From Psychrobacter sp. UBA3480 (lineage in GTDB: Bacteria > Pseudomonadota > Gammaproteobacteria > Pseudomonadales > Moraxellaceae), in contig NZ_DFQV01000032.1 in the NCBI RefSeq assembly GCF_002377945.1, forward strand, positions 47,805-111,804: DNA of 64,000 nt. Reading direction: 5' to 3'. Positions 16,350 through 26,272 of this stretch are shown piece by piece (the stretch's first letter is position 1; every line of letters starts with the position of its first letter). Below the pieces are notes generated by a model, which worked only from the letters and a program-made list of their open reading frames with translations, was not told the origin of the DNA and did not search any database. The translations under genes were made by a program, and so were the position numbers.

Positions 16350-17297
16350 CTAAACAGACGTTTTCTGCAAAATATAAACCACAAACTTCGCCTCTGTGCT
16401 AAATGCTGCTGTTTCTACGGCAGCCAATAGTACTTGCCTTTTTTCGCTGCGGGCACGGTACGCATAAGGTGTCATCGTCATCAAATCAGCCAAATCCTCT
16501 GCGGATAACGTTAGCTCTGTACTGACACGGCAGGTCTCAACCAACGTAAAATATGGTGCCAATTCTTGCAAAAATTTATCAGAATCATGCTCACGTACAT
16601 CATCAAATAGCGCATCACGCATCGTTGCCAAATGCCCGACATCAGGCTTGGCAATGATCAGATAGCCACCATACATCAACACATTATCAAACGCCTCGGG
16701 CAAGATAGGGCTAAAAATACTGCTAATACCCGTCATACTGTGCGGGCGTAATGGTAAATGTGCAGCACTGGTCACTAATGGATAGACCGCTGTCGTTTTG
16801 GCAGTATCTTCTTGGCGCGGCTGATACCATAGACGACCTGCTAGTTTACTGACTTTGGCCAGCTCAACCACTGCAGGCTTACTGATGTCAGCGGCTATCA
16901 GCGTGTCTATAACCTTCAACCCCATTTGTGCCATTGCCTGCGTGTAATAGCCTTCTCCGCAGCCAATATCAAGCCAACTGACTGGCTTGCTATCTTGCTC
17001 GTTTATAAACTCATCGTTAGACAGCAACTCTGTCATTTTTTGACTAATTAGTTTTTGGAGCGGTGCATAGTGCCCATGATTCAAAAACCGTTTACGCGCA
17101 TCGATAGACTCTTGGCTATCCCCAGGTGCTTTGGACTTTTTTTGTTGTACTGGCAGCAGGTTGACATAGCCTTGACGCGCTACATCAAAAGGATGCGAAA
17201 TTTGCTTAGGGTGCAAACTACCATCACAGCGCCAAGTATCTGCGGCAAGCTGTAGTGATGACTGACAAAGTGGACAAATAAATAACGACACGGGCAT
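16350..17297 (-). CDS. rlmA: 23S rRNA (guanine-745 N1)-methyltransferase RlmA
   Basis: This 315-residue SAM-dependent methyltransferase modifies 23S rRNA. The N-terminal zinc finger starts CPLC near residue 8 with a second Cys in WRCD and His in SLHPKQ. The conserved FDVARQGYVNLLPVQ segment and motif I LDIGCGEGYYTQAM match RlmA well. I choose ATG 17297, which gives the usual short lead into CPLC; the frame can extend to a TTG at 17333, but without support. It is transcribed separately from the mraY operon, which ends at the hairpin at 17355-17390. Confidence 0.93.
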   Translation of the reverse strand: MPVSLFICPLCQSSLQLAADTWRCDGSLHPKQISHPFDVARQGYVNLLPVQQKKSKAPGDSQESIDARKRFLNHGHYAPLQKLISQKMTELLSNDEFINEQDSKPVSWLDIGCGEGYYTQAMAQMGLKVIDTLIAADISKPAVVELAKVSKLAGRLWYQPRQEDTAKTTAVYPLVTSAAHLPLRPHSMTGISSIFSPILPEAFDNVLMYGGYLIIAKPDVGHLATMRDALFDDVREHDSDKFLQELAPYFTLVETCRVSTELTLSAEDLADLMTMTPYAYRARSEKRQVLLAAVETAAFSTEAKFVVYILQKTSV

Positions 17298-17354
17298 CTC
17301 AAAGTGATAGCAATATGCTTCGCATTTTAACAAAATTCATGGGTCTTGAGCGAC

Positions 17355-17390
17355 AAAAAGCCGTCTCAATAATAATTGAGACGGCTTTTT
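17355..17390. terminator. Terminator of the murein/division operon
   Basis: A 16-bp perfect stem (17355-17370 with 17375-17390, AATA loop) has AAAAAGCC/GGCTTTTT ends. It lies 47 bp past the mraY stop and ends the leftward rsmH-to-mraY transcript. Confidence 0.92.
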
Positions 17391-17436
17391 GGAGTTTTGC
17401 AAATTGATAGCTATATAGATATTCGGCTGTTATAGC

Positions 17437-18555
17437 TTAACGCAGCTTTAGCGTCATTAACCCGAGGATGACAAGAATAATAGCAATAATCCAAAATCTC
17501 GCCACCACTTGTGTTTCTTTCCAGCCAATTTCTTCGAAATGATGATGCAGCGGTGCCATACGGAAGACGCGTTTTTTGCGTAGTTTGTACGAGCCAACTT
17601 GCAACATAACTGATAGCGCTTCGGCGACAAACAAACCACCCATAATCGCAAAGGCAATCTCTTGACGGGTCATTACGGCGATAGTACCCAGCATTGCACC
17701 CAATGCTAGCGCGCCAACATCACCCATAAATACTTGTGCTGGATGCGCGTTGAACCATAAGAAACCAAGGCCTGCTCCGACCATTGAACCGCAGACGATG
17801 ATGACTTCGGAGTTATAAGGAATATAAGGCACATGCAAGTAATCAGCAAAGCGTACATCGCCTGATACATAGGCCATCGCGCCCAAACCTGCAGCGACGA
17901 GAACGACTGGCAAAATCGCCAAACCATCCAAACCATCGGTTAGATTGACTGCGTTAGAAGCACCATTAATCACAAAATAGGTAAAGATGATGAAGCCAAT
18001 ACCAAATGGCACTGCTGAAAATGGAATCATCCAGTCTTTGAATACTGGCAATAGCAAATCTTGCATCTCACGCGTGGTGTTGATATCGGGTTGTAATGTG
18101 GCGATATAATACAAAGACACACCGACAAATAACGCACCCATAGACAACCAAAAGTACTTTTTGCGAGCGATTAAGCCTTTTGGATCTTTGTACTTAATTT
18201 TTAGCCAATCATCAGCCCAACCTACGGCGCCGAAGATAACCATAACCACGAGCAAAATCCAAACATAGGGATTGTTCAATCGTGCCCACAGCAGCGTCGA
18301 TATGCCAATCGCACTTAGGATCAATACCCCGCCCATGGTTGGTGTACCAGTCTTGGCCAAATGCGATTGAGGCCCATCATTACGAATGGCCTGACCATAT
18401 TTGAGCGAACGCAAGTGCCGAATGACACGGCCACCAAACATCATGCTAAATACAAGGGCGGTAACAACTGCAAGCAATGCTCGTAGTGTCAACGAAGAAA
18501 CCGCAGAAAACGGCGTATAATACTGGCCAAGCCAGCCGAACAACCAAACTAACAC
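17437..18555 (-). CDS. mraY: Phospho-N-acetylmuramoyl-pentapeptide transferase MraY
   Basis: This 372-residue inner-membrane enzyme transfers phospho-MurNAc-pentapeptide to undecaprenyl phosphate, forming lipid I. About ten membrane helices are predicted. Conserved pieces include [19 protein letters not shown] near the N-terminus, the DD pair in [18 protein letters not shown] and the MAPLHHHFE loop. It starts with GTG at 18555, preceded by GAGGAG, and lies 3 bp after the murF stop, so it is translationally coupled. It is the last gene of this partial dcw cluster. Confidence 0.97.
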   Translation of the reverse strand: MLVWLFGWLGQYYTPFSAVSSLTLRALLAVVTALVFSMMFGGRVIRHLRSLKYGQAIRNDGPQSHLAKTGTPTMGGVLILSAIGISTLLWARLNNPYVWILLVVMVIFGAVGWADDWLKIKYKDPKGLIARKKYFWLSMGALFVGVSLYYIATLQPDINTTREMQDLLLPVFKDWMIPFSAVPFGIGFIIFTYFVINGASNAVNLTDGLDGLAILPVVLVAAGLGAMAYVSGDVRFADYLHVPYIPYNSEVIIVCGSMVGAGLGFLWFNAHPAQVFMGDVGALALGAMLGTIAVMTRQEIAFAIMGGLFVAEALSVMLQVGSYKLRKKRVFRMAPLHHHFEEIGWKETQVVARFWIIAIILVILGLMTLKLR

Positions 18556-18558
18556 CGC

Positions 18559-20007
18559 CTACTCCTCTACTAGCGCATGAATAAGTGTTTCCATTCCCAT
18601 GGAACGAGAGCCTTTGAATAACACAGTACAAGGCTTAGCTTGTTGCGCTTGCAAATACGGCTGTAAATACTGTAATAAACTGTCTTTGTCGGCAAAAGCA
18701 TGAGCACTGATATCAGACACCTCTTGCGCACCTGCAACGGTATAAGGGGCATATTCGCCAACACAAAGCAGCACATTGATACCTGTGGTCGCGATAGTAC
18801 GGCCCAAGCTTTGATGTTCACTAATAGCAGCCTCTCCTAGCTCACCGATATCGCCCAGCACCATGACCTGCGTACCTGTTTGCGCGGCCAATACTTTGGC
18901 GGCGGCACGTACCGAATGAGGGTTGGCATTATAAGTATCATCAATAAGACGATGCATACCAAGTATCTGGCTATTTAGACGACCTTTAGCAGGACGCGCA
19001 TTTTCGAGCCCAATGACGATGTCGCTCACCTCAATATTCAGCGCATGTGCACAGGCAGCAGCGGCCAAGGCATTATTGACATTGTGCTCACCTGCCAATG
19101 GCAAGTTGATATCATGGACTTGGTTACCGATATGTAGCTTAAATTCGCTACGTTCAGGCTCTACGTCTAGATGGCTTGCGCTTACATCCGTATTACCAAA
19201 GCCAATCACATGTGAGGTGTGCTTTTCAGCGATACGACGCAACTGATTGGTAAAGTCATCCTTATCAGGAACAATCGCAAACTGCGCGTCCGTCAACGTA
19301 TGGTAAATCTCTGCTTTGGTCTGGCAGATGCCTTCACGGCTACCAAACTCACCCAAATGCGCTGTACCGATGTTTAAGATACAGGCCACATCAGGCTGAA
19401 CAATTTCAGTCGTATAAGCAATCTCGCCAATATGGTTTGCGCCCAACTCTAAAATAGCATAACGATGATGGTCTGATAGCTCAAGCAACATCATTGGTAC
19501 ACCCAAATCGTTATTGAGGTTACCACGAGTGATTAAGGTCGGTGCCAATCTACCAAAGATACTGCCTAGCATTTCTTTGCAGGTGGTCTTGCCACTAGAG
19601 CCCGTAATAGCAATCACGGTTAAATCTGTATGCTGCTGACGACGATATGCTGCCAATTGACCTAGCGCCAAACGGGTATCGCTGACTACCAATTGCGGAA
19701 TAGCATTTGGGCCGGACAACGAAATAGGACGCGAGACGACAGCGGCAACAGCGCCTTTTGATATTGCTGTTTCGATATAATCGTGACCATCGAAATTATC
19801 GCCGCTTAACGACAAAAATATATCACCTGGCTTTATCGTGCGGGTATCAGTGGCTATACGCTTACTGGCTAAGGCCGTCTGTTCTGCTGTATGGCCTTGT
19901 GGTAGTTGCCAATGCCCATCGAGCGACGTGGTCGCTGCGAGCATATTGTCCATTTGCCAGACATAGAGCCCTTGCGTCTGGGCAGTATTATCGGTGTCGG
20001 CTGTCAT
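18559..20007 (-). CDS. murF: UDP-N-acetylmuramoyl-tripeptide--D-alanyl-D-alanine ligase MurF
   Basis: This 482-residue Mur ligase adds D-Ala-D-Ala to the UDP-MurNAc-tripeptide. Visible are the N-terminal substrate-binding domain, the ATP-binding loop GSSGKTTCKEM near residue 136, the central ELGANHIGEI stretch and DDTYNANPHS. It has a slightly longer N-terminus than the E. coli enzyme (452 residues). It lies 82 bp downstream of murE and just before mraY in one operon. Confidence 0.96.
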   Translation of the reverse strand: MTADTDNTAQTQGLYVWQMDNMLAATTSLDGHWQLPQGHTAEQTALASKRIATDTRTIKPGDIFLSLSGDNFDGHDYIETAISKGAVAAVVSRPISLSGPNAIPQLVVSDTRLALGQLAAYRRQQHTDLTVIAITGSSGKTTCKEMLGSIFGRLAPTLITRGNLNNDLGVPMMLLELSDHHRYAILELGANHIGEIAYTTEIVQPDVACILNIGTAHLGEFGSREGICQTKAEIYHTLTDAQFAIVPDKDDFTNQLRRIAEKHTSHVIGFGNTDVSASHLDVEPERSEFKLHIGNQVHDINLPLAGEHNVNNALAAAACAHALNIEVSDIVIGLENARPAKGRLNSQILGMHRLIDDTYNANPHSVRAAAKVLAAQTGTQVMVLGDIGELGEAAISEHQSLGRTIATTGINVLLCVGEYAPYTVAGAQEVSDISAHAFADKDSLLQYLQPYLQAQQAKPCTVLFKGSRSMGMETLIHALVEE

Positions 20008-20089
20008 AATGATTACCTTATATGATGACTACTTAATTTTTATATTTAATGATCAATTCTTACTAATGCATGCATCGCGAGCCAATCAA

Positions 20090-21805
20090 TTACACACGGC
20101 CAGCTTGATTCAATGCCTGCTGCAAAACAACACTGTCATCGAAATCATAGCGAACGTTGTTAATCTCTTGATAGGTCTCATGACCTTTGCCTGCGATGAC
20201 AACGATATCATCTACACCTGAGTGACTAACTGCATATTCAATGGCCGTCTGACGGGCAGGCTCGATATGGGTTCGTTGATATTGCTCAGCGGTCATACCA
20301 GCCTGCATATCTTGCAAAATCATATTAGGGTCTTCGGTGCGTGGATTATCCGCGGTCAAAACAACTTGATCAGCACCTGCTAGACCTGCTTGCGCCATCA
20401 ATGGTCGCTTGCCTGCATCACGATCTCCGCCGCAACCAAATACTGCCCAAAGCTGACCTTTACAGTGGGTCTTTAAGCTTGCCAGCACTTGGCTTAGCGC
20501 ATCTGGAGTATGCGCATAATCAACGATGAAGCAGCCATCATCTGACGGTACGCGCTGCATACGCCCAACCGCACCTTGCAACTGTGCAACAGCAGGCGCA
20601 ATACGCTCGATATTCATAGCCAAGTCAACATCGAGTGCTACGACAGCTGCTATCGCTGCGAGCAAATTGGCAACATTGAAGCGACCTAATAATGGACTAA
20701 CAACCTCTATGCTGTCAGCTTTGTCATCGCCAAAATTAGTACGCAGATTTATTTTGACGCCTTGCAGACTTGGTATGATATCAGCGGCAACAAAAGTAGC
20801 AGTTTTTGATGAATCCAAACTGTATGTCCATACCGTCAAACCGCTGGCGTTTGCCGTATCTAACATAACCTGAGCGTGCTCATCATCAATATTAATAATG
20901 GCATGGGTCAAATTTGGAAAATGGGCTTTATCAAACAGCTTGGCTTTGGCAGCGGCATATTCTGCCATATCAGCATGGTAATCTAAATGGTCACGGCTCA
21001 AATTGGTATAAATCGCCACAGTGACTGGCATACCTTGTAGACGTTGCTGGTCCAATCCGTGAGAGCTGGCCTCTAATGCCAATATTTCTGCCTGCTCTGT
21101 CCCCATTTGATATAGAAACTGTTGGACAGCTAAAGCATCGCCTGTGGTATGACTGGCTTGCACTAGAGCGCCAAGTCTACCATTACCTGCCGTACCCATG
21201 ACCGCGCTACTCTGGCCCATCAACTGAGTAAGCTGTGCCACTAATTGACTGATGGTTGTTTTGCCATTCGTACCAGTCACCGCAACCACGGTCGGTAGAG
21301 TCACTGGCTGCTGATATTGCAGGCGCGCTTGAATTAAGCTACCCAAAAAGTCGCGAATGTTAGGAACGTATAATACAGGGCATGGTAATGCTGCTAGTTG
21401 CTGCTGTGCATTAGCAATACTATCTGTCTTAGGTTCACTACTGGTATTTGAGAGATTTGTTGCTTCGCTAAGCAAAATACTAGGGTCAATCTCTGAGAGA
21501 ATAAACGCGGCTTGCTCAGCGGCTTGCAGTAGATAATCGCGACTTTTTTGAGGGTTGGCTGTTTGACTTTTTAAAAGGACAAATACGTCATTCGCATCCA
21601 ATTGGCGATTGTCTAAGCGAAATTGTTGAAACGGAATATGGGCAATAGACTGAGCTTGACCTGAACATACCTGATTGGATGCTTCCTGAATCGATGCTGC
21701 TATCATCACTGTAAGCTGCTCAGCCAGTTTTTGCTGCTGGCTTTTATTAGCATCTATAAGCCGTTGTAAAGTAACAGTAGCGCTATCTAGCGATGATATA
21801 GTCAT
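20090..21805 (-). CDS. murE: UDP-MurNAc-tripeptide synthetase MurE (meso-diaminopimelate adding)
   Basis: This 571-residue Mur ligase has the ATP-binding loop TGTNGKTTISQL and, near the C-terminus, the DNPR motif that selects meso-diaminopimelate, as in Gram-negative peptidoglycan. It is about 75 residues longer than E. coli MurE. The extra length is mainly in the N-terminal domain, including a Ser/Thr/Asn-rich stretch around residues 110-135. Cytoplasmic. A 66-bp gap separates it from ftsI upstream and 82 bp from murF downstream. Confidence 0.96.
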   Translation of the reverse strand: MTISSLDSATVTLQRLIDANKSQQQKLAEQLTVMIAASIQEASNQVCSGQAQSIAHIPFQQFRLDNRQLDANDVFVLLKSQTANPQKSRDYLLQAAEQAAFILSEIDPSILLSEATNLSNTSSEPKTDSIANAQQQLAALPCPVLYVPNIRDFLGSLIQARLQYQQPVTLPTVVAVTGTNGKTTISQLVAQLTQLMGQSSAVMGTAGNGRLGALVQASHTTGDALAVQQFLYQMGTEQAEILALEASSHGLDQQRLQGMPVTVAIYTNLSRDHLDYHADMAEYAAAKAKLFDKAHFPNLTHAIINIDDEHAQVMLDTANASGLTVWTYSLDSSKTATFVAADIIPSLQGVKINLRTNFGDDKADSIEVVSPLLGRFNVANLLAAIAAVVALDVDLAMNIERIAPAVAQLQGAVGRMQRVPSDDGCFIVDYAHTPDALSQVLASLKTHCKGQLWAVFGCGGDRDAGKRPLMAQAGLAGADQVVLTADNPRTEDPNMILQDMQAGMTAEQYQRTHIEPARQTAIEYAVSHSGVDDIVVIAGKGHETYQEINNVRYDFDDSVVLQQALNQAGRV

Positions 21806-21871
21806 AGATAAATCCTAAACAGTTAAAACGTGTCAGCTCAGTAGAACTGGACATTTAAAATAATTGAACGC

Positions 21872-23962
21872 TTACTGCGCTTCCGTTTTTAGTGGCTTAT
21901 CCAAAGGCACATTATACAATCGCAATGCTTCTTTCATCACATTATGAAAAACAGGTGCGACTGTGAGACCAGCATAAATCTGACCACGTGGGTCTTCGAT
22001 AAGCATTACGCCTACCAGCTTTGGATTAGATGCAGGTGCCATACCAGCAAAGACATTACGATACTGATCCGTATAGTAACCACCTGCTGGGTTGATACGG
22101 CGCGAAGTGCCCGTCTTACCTGCCACGCGATAGCCATCAATAGCGGCGGCTTTTGCCGTACCACCAGGCTCTGTAACGCTTTCGAGCATTTGCACGATAG
22201 ACATCGCTTGCTCATGCGCCATAATGCGTTTACTTGGCTGGGGTTTGTCAGTTTTGGTCAAGGTCAATGGATGCATGACCCCGCCTGCCGCCAACGCTGA
22301 ATAAGCCTGCGCCACCTGCGCTAGCGTCGCTTCCATACCATAACCATAACTGATCGTTGCACGACGTGAGGTCTCTTTTTCTTCTGGCGTCACGACTAGC
22401 CCACTACCTTCTCCTGGGAACTGTAACGGAGTCTTCGAGCCAAAGCCAAACTGTCGTTGCATATTGGTGATGGCATCGGGCGGTAGCGACAATGCAATTT
22501 TGGTGGAGGCAACGTTACTAGACTTCTGTAATAGCGTGGCCATGTTAATCATGCCCAAGTTGTTATGATCTCGAATGGTATAGCCACGTACGCGAATCGA
22601 ACCAGGATTGGTATCAATCAAGGTCGTTGGCGTATATTTACCCGAGTCTAGCGCCGCTGCAACAGTAAACGGTTTCATCACCGAACCTGGCTCAAACACA
22701 TCTAGCAGTGCGCGGTTACGCTGGTTTTCACCCGTCATCTCGTTAAGGTTGTTCGAGTTAAACGACGGCCATGTTGATAGTGCCAGCACTTCACCAGTTT
22801 GCACATCAACAATCATACCCGTTGACCAACGTGCTTTTTGCAAACGCCCAGCTTTTTCTAGCTCTTTATATAGCAAATACTGTAAGCGCGAATCAATCGT
22901 CAATGCCACATCTTTGCCGGGTACTTCTGGCTCAATCTGCTTAATTTCTTTTAGGCTGTTTTGTTTGGCGTCTTTTAGAACCAGTACTTTTCCGTCATCA
23001 CCCGCCAGATCTTTTTCATACTGACGCTCAATACCAGCACGGCCTTCGTAACCGCCTTCAGGATCTTTAGCGTTCTGACCCATAAAGCCCAGCAGCTGTG
23101 CATTAGACTGTGGCTGCGGATAATAACGTTGAAAGAAATTCTTTTCATAGACACCAGGGAAATCAAGCGAGCTGACGCTTTGGGCAATCTCAGGTGTAAC
23201 CTTATTAAGCAATGGCAAATAGTGCGATCCTGCGCCAGATGGCAAAGCTGCTTTTACGGCTTTCTCATCGGTCACATCGATACTGTCATCAATAGCAGTG
23301 ACTTTTTTCAAATCATCGACCGAGATATTGGCAGCAGCGGCTAGCTTGGTCAGGTCCATATTATCTAGACGCTTTTGCATACGCGCCTGTAATTGTGGAC
23401 TGCTAGGGTTGGTAATGATAATGCGCTTTAGCTCATAGTATTCACGCGAATAATCATGCGGACTAAACGAAACCGTTGCAAGCGGCGCGCTGACCGCAAG
23501 CGGTAGATTATTACGATCAGTAATCATACCGCGATAAGATTTTTGAGTGCGCTCACTGGTAATGAGCTCATTGCCTTTGTCTTGATAAAACTGTGCATTA
23601 GCAACCTGAATATAATAGGCGCGACTAATCAGTAGCGCTAATATGACCAGCGCTAGACCCCAGACCATACGAAAACGGTTTTTGTCTTGTTCAAAACCGC
23701 CAAGAGCAGAAGCACCTGATGCTTTGCTCGAAAAAACCATTTTACTTTTGCGGTTTTTTACACTGGTATAAGCGCCTTGGGTGTCGCTTTTTTTGATGCG
23801 TCCGAACAATTTTGCCTTACGATTGCTTGCAGCTTTATCGGGCTTGCTGCTCGTCTGACCAGATTTAGCCGCACTGGCTCGGCGGAGAGGTTTGGTTACC
23901 TTGCCGCTGGCTGGTTTTTTGCTGGTGTTTTTTGCGGTGGATTTAGACTTTTTCTCACTCAT
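21872..23962 (-). CDS. ftsI: Septal peptidoglycan transpeptidase FtsI (PBP3)
   Basis: This 696-residue class B penicillin-binding protein cross-links septal peptidoglycan. The catalytic motifs are Ser427-Val-Met-Lys430, SSN at 481-483 and KTG at 616-618. A single membrane anchor lies at about 99-116, followed by the pedestal domain (YRGMITDRN). The first 95 residues form a very basic Ala/Lys/Ser-rich cytoplasmic extension, making it about 100 residues longer than E. coli FtsI. The ATG overlaps the ftsL stop by four bases (ATGA). Confidence 0.96.
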   Translation of the reverse strand: MSEKKSKSTAKNTSKKPASGKVTKPLRRASAAKSGQTSSKPDKAASNRKAKLFGRIKKSDTQGAYTSVKNRKSKMVFSSKASGASALGGFEQDKNRFRMVWGLALVILALLISRAYYIQVANAQFYQDKGNELITSERTQKSYRGMITDRNNLPLAVSAPLATVSFSPHDYSREYYELKRIIITNPSSPQLQARMQKRLDNMDLTKLAAAANISVDDLKKVTAIDDSIDVTDEKAVKAALPSGAGSHYLPLLNKVTPEIAQSVSSLDFPGVYEKNFFQRYYPQPQSNAQLLGFMGQNAKDPEGGYEGRAGIERQYEKDLAGDDGKVLVLKDAKQNSLKEIKQIEPEVPGKDVALTIDSRLQYLLYKELEKAGRLQKARWSTGMIVDVQTGEVLALSTWPSFNSNNLNEMTGENQRNRALLDVFEPGSVMKPFTVAAALDSGKYTPTTLIDTNPGSIRVRGYTIRDHNNLGMINMATLLQKSSNVASTKIALSLPPDAITNMQRQFGFGSKTPLQFPGEGSGLVVTPEEKETSRRATISYGYGMEATLAQVAQAYSALAAGGVMHPLTLTKTDKPQPSKRIMAHEQAMSIVQMLESVTEPGGTAKAAAIDGYRVAGKTGTSRRINPAGGYYTDQYRNVFAGMAPASNPKLVGVMLIEDPRGQIYAGLTVAPVFHNVMKEALRLYNVPLDKPLKTEAQ

Positions 23963-24441
23963 TGTCCTGCCTCCGTCGCTGATTCTTCAGGAGAGATGTC
24001 GGTAGAGGCACGTGGCCCAATAACGTCATTCATATCTTCATCTGAGTCTTCCATAACCACTGGCACCAATGCCGTTGCTACACCAGGCTGGATAATCAGC
24101 TTATCCTTTAATGTTGGCGAATACATACCCAATTCGGCAACCGCTCGACTGGCAATCTGCGGTGTGGCGCTAAAGGTTTGCTGCTCAATCAATAGACGCT
24201 GATGCTCTACTTGTAGCTTACGTTCTTGTTTTTTCATGTCTTGCAAGGTTTTGTAGTCCTGATGATATTGCTGAACTTCTTCGGCAGTTTTGATACCACT
24301 CCATACAATCGTGGCTGCCAATAGCAGTAGCACGACCACATAAATGCTCACCACATTAAACCGGCGCACGAATAGCTCGCCGACATCGGTATTATAAGGT
24401 GTAGCAGTGCGGCGATTCGCAGGTTTGTCAGATATTGCCAT
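23959..24441 (-). CDS. ftsL: Cell-division protein FtsL
   Basis: This 160-residue bitopic protein has a cytoplasmic N-terminus (1-28), one membrane helix (about 29-49) and a predicted coiled coil (55-92, VQQYHQDYKTLQDMKKQERK-like). The ELGMYSP region seen in FtsL follows. It forms the FtsQLB complex that activates FtsWI. The acidic C-terminal tail beyond residue 125 is an extension relative to E. coli FtsL (121 residues). Identification rests on the position directly before ftsI plus topology. Confidence 0.92.
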   Translation of the reverse strand: MAISDKPANRRTATPYNTDVGELFVRRFNVVSIYVVVLLLLAATIVWSGIKTAEEVQQYHQDYKTLQDMKKQERKLQVEHQRLLIEQQTFSATPQIASRAVAELGMYSPTLKDKLIIQPGVATALVPVVMEDSDEDMNDVIGPRASTDISPEESATEAGQ

Positions 24442-24870
24442 GACGATCTCAAAAAGGTGAACGTAAACGATAGAGTAGATAACGGATTGCGAAAGATGAA
24501 CGTGTCATTATTCGGTCATACCATCGATAAATATAAAACCAAAGACACTTATAAATGTAAAAACTAAACCTAAAAAACCGAACATAGAAAATATATTCGA
24601 TAGCTAATATATTTAGGAGCCATAAATCATTACAACTTATGGCTATCAATATGTCATACCAAAACCAAACACGTTGCATGGCTATACTACATATAAAGCC
24701 ATACAACTATCATGCAGATAAAAACCAACTGCTGAGCCTAACAGACAATATTTACAGATTTTTAACAGTGGCGTAGCCATTAGGACATTTGCGCATCATT
24801 TAGACAAGTATTAGCAATCTTAGACTACTCAATAATCATATTCGACTATGACTTGCGGCGTCATGTTGTT
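24442..24870. other. Unusual gap inside the division cluster
   Basis: About 430 bp separate rsmH from ftsL, where most proteobacteria have overlapping genes. The stretch is strongly AT-rich. An 85-codon minus frame (24449-24706) has a Tyr/Phe/Ile/Trp-rich composition typical of chance translation, and I do not call it. A short AGCCATAA/TTATGGCT hairpin lies near 24620-24645. The gap may carry a promoter for ftsL-mraY. Confidence 0.5.
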
Positions 24871-26022
24871 CTATGATGTTGTTGTCTGCTCATAAGTTGT
24901 GTCAGTACGCGTTGCCATACGCAGCCATGCACTACGCGCGCGCGGATTCTGACTCGTCTCAGCTTTACTTGGGCCAACACGTTTTGGCTTGCTAAAATAG
25001 CGCGGGCGATTTGGCGGCATTGGCAGGTTTTCGTCTTCTGGATACTGCCCTTTACTATGTCGCTGCAAAAACTGCTTGATACGGCGATCTTCTAATGAGT
25101 GAAAACTAATGACCGCTAACTGCCCACCTGACTTTAAGATAGGAATGCTTTGCGCTAAAAAGTCGTCAACATCGCCCAGCTCATTATTAATAAAAATACG
25201 CATGGCCTGAAAGCTTTGTGTGGCTGGATGTTTACCGCGTTGCCAGTTGGGATGCGCTACTTTAATCACTTCTGCCAACTCAAGCGTAGACTCGTAGCTC
25301 TCCATCTGTTTGATAGCTCGTGCAATACGGCGACTGTGACGCTCTTCGCCAAACTCATAAAGCACATTGGCCAACGTTTCATCATCGACTTTTTCAAGCC
25401 ATTCCGCAACTGACTGGCCACGACTGGTATCCATACGCATGTCTACTGCCCCGTCGCGCATAAAGCTAAAGCCGCGACTACCATCATCAATCTGCGGTGA
25501 TGAAATGCCCAAATCTGCCATCAAGCCATCAACTTCACTGATGCCCATAGCAGCCAGACTGTCGGTCAACGTCGCAAAACTATCGTGAACCACATGCACA
25601 CGGCTGTCTTTGCTTGCCAGCTCTTGCGCCACGCTGATGGCTGTCGGATCTTTGTCAAAGACAATCAGTGTTGCATCATCGGCAAGTTGACTTAATAGCA
25701 GTCGGCTATGGCCGCCACGGCCAAAAGTCGCATCAACGTAGATGCCACTTATATTTAAGCTATTTTGGTCACCTTCTGTTTGCTTAGGCAAGGATTTTAC
25801 GCCGAGCACCGCAGCGACAGTCTCTTGCAGCAGCACCGCATCATGGACAAAACTTAATTCATCAGACGTGATATCGCCCTCATGACTGGCGTGAGTAACA
25901 TCCAGATCGACATCTTGCGTAGACGCATCCTTTATAGCAAAAGGACTAGACACTGACTCAGAGAGATCAGCGGCGGCAGAAGGACTGGCTTTCGATTTTG
26001 GCTTAGACTTTGATAGGGACAC
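24871..26022 (-). CDS. rsmH: 16S rRNA (cytosine-1402 N4)-methyltransferase RsmH
   Basis: This SAM-dependent methyltransferase modifies C1402 in the ribosomal decoding centre. The HDAVLLQE and YVDATFGRGGHSRLLL motifs, the DKDP stretch and the C-terminal RPRYFSKPKRVGPSKAE region are diagnostic. The start is uncertain: family homology begins near HDAVLL, and the frame extends upstream to GTG 26022 (used here, 383 residues) or GTG 26115. Either gives a roughly 75-100-residue polar N-terminal extension absent from E. coli RsmH. No mraZ precedes it; the divergent gltX does. Confidence 0.93.
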   Translation of the reverse strand: MSLSKSKPKSKASPSAAADLSESVSSPFAIKDASTQDVDLDVTHASHEGDITSDELSFVHDAVLLQETVAAVLGVKSLPKQTEGDQNSLNISGIYVDATFGRGGHSRLLLSQLADDATLIVFDKDPTAISVAQELASKDSRVHVVHDSFATLTDSLAAMGISEVDGLMADLGISSPQIDDGSRGFSFMRDGAVDMRMDTSRGQSVAEWLEKVDDETLANVLYEFGEERHSRRIARAIKQMESYESTLELAEVIKVAHPNWQRGKHPATQSFQAMRIFINNELGDVDDFLAQSIPILKSGGQLAVISFHSLEDRRIKQFLQRHSKGQYPEDENLPMPPNRPRYFSKPKRVGPSKAETSQNPRARSAWLRMATRTDTTYEQTTTS

Positions 26023-26164
26023 AAACAACTCAATAGATGACGACCATACTGGCCAGTAATTGGATGAAAATAAACAAGTTATGACTTGCCTAGCATTATT
26101 ATCGCAAGGATACACGGCTAGTCAAGCACTAGAAGGGCTTTTCATTAAAAATATCACATGTCTC

Positions 26165-26173
26165 TGTTATACT
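26165..26173 (+). promoter_or_regulatory. Probable gltX promoter (extended -10)
   Basis: TGTTATACT at 26165-26173 has the extended -10 form TGnTATAAT-like. It is about 100 bp before the gltX ATG in the divergent gltX/rsmH region. No strong -35 is visible, which fits an extended -10 promoter. Confidence 0.45.
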
Positions 26174-26272
26174 AGCGCTATATTTTACGCTATTTCTTAA
26201 CATCGACTTCATATCTTTCATCGCTATTTATACTGATAGCTTATATCGATAGCAAACTTTGAGACTTTTATC

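Noticed and set aside
24449-24706. 85-codon minus-strand frame inside the rsmH-ftsL gap
   Set aside because: Aromatic/Ile-rich chance-like composition and no ribosome site; treated as intergenic.
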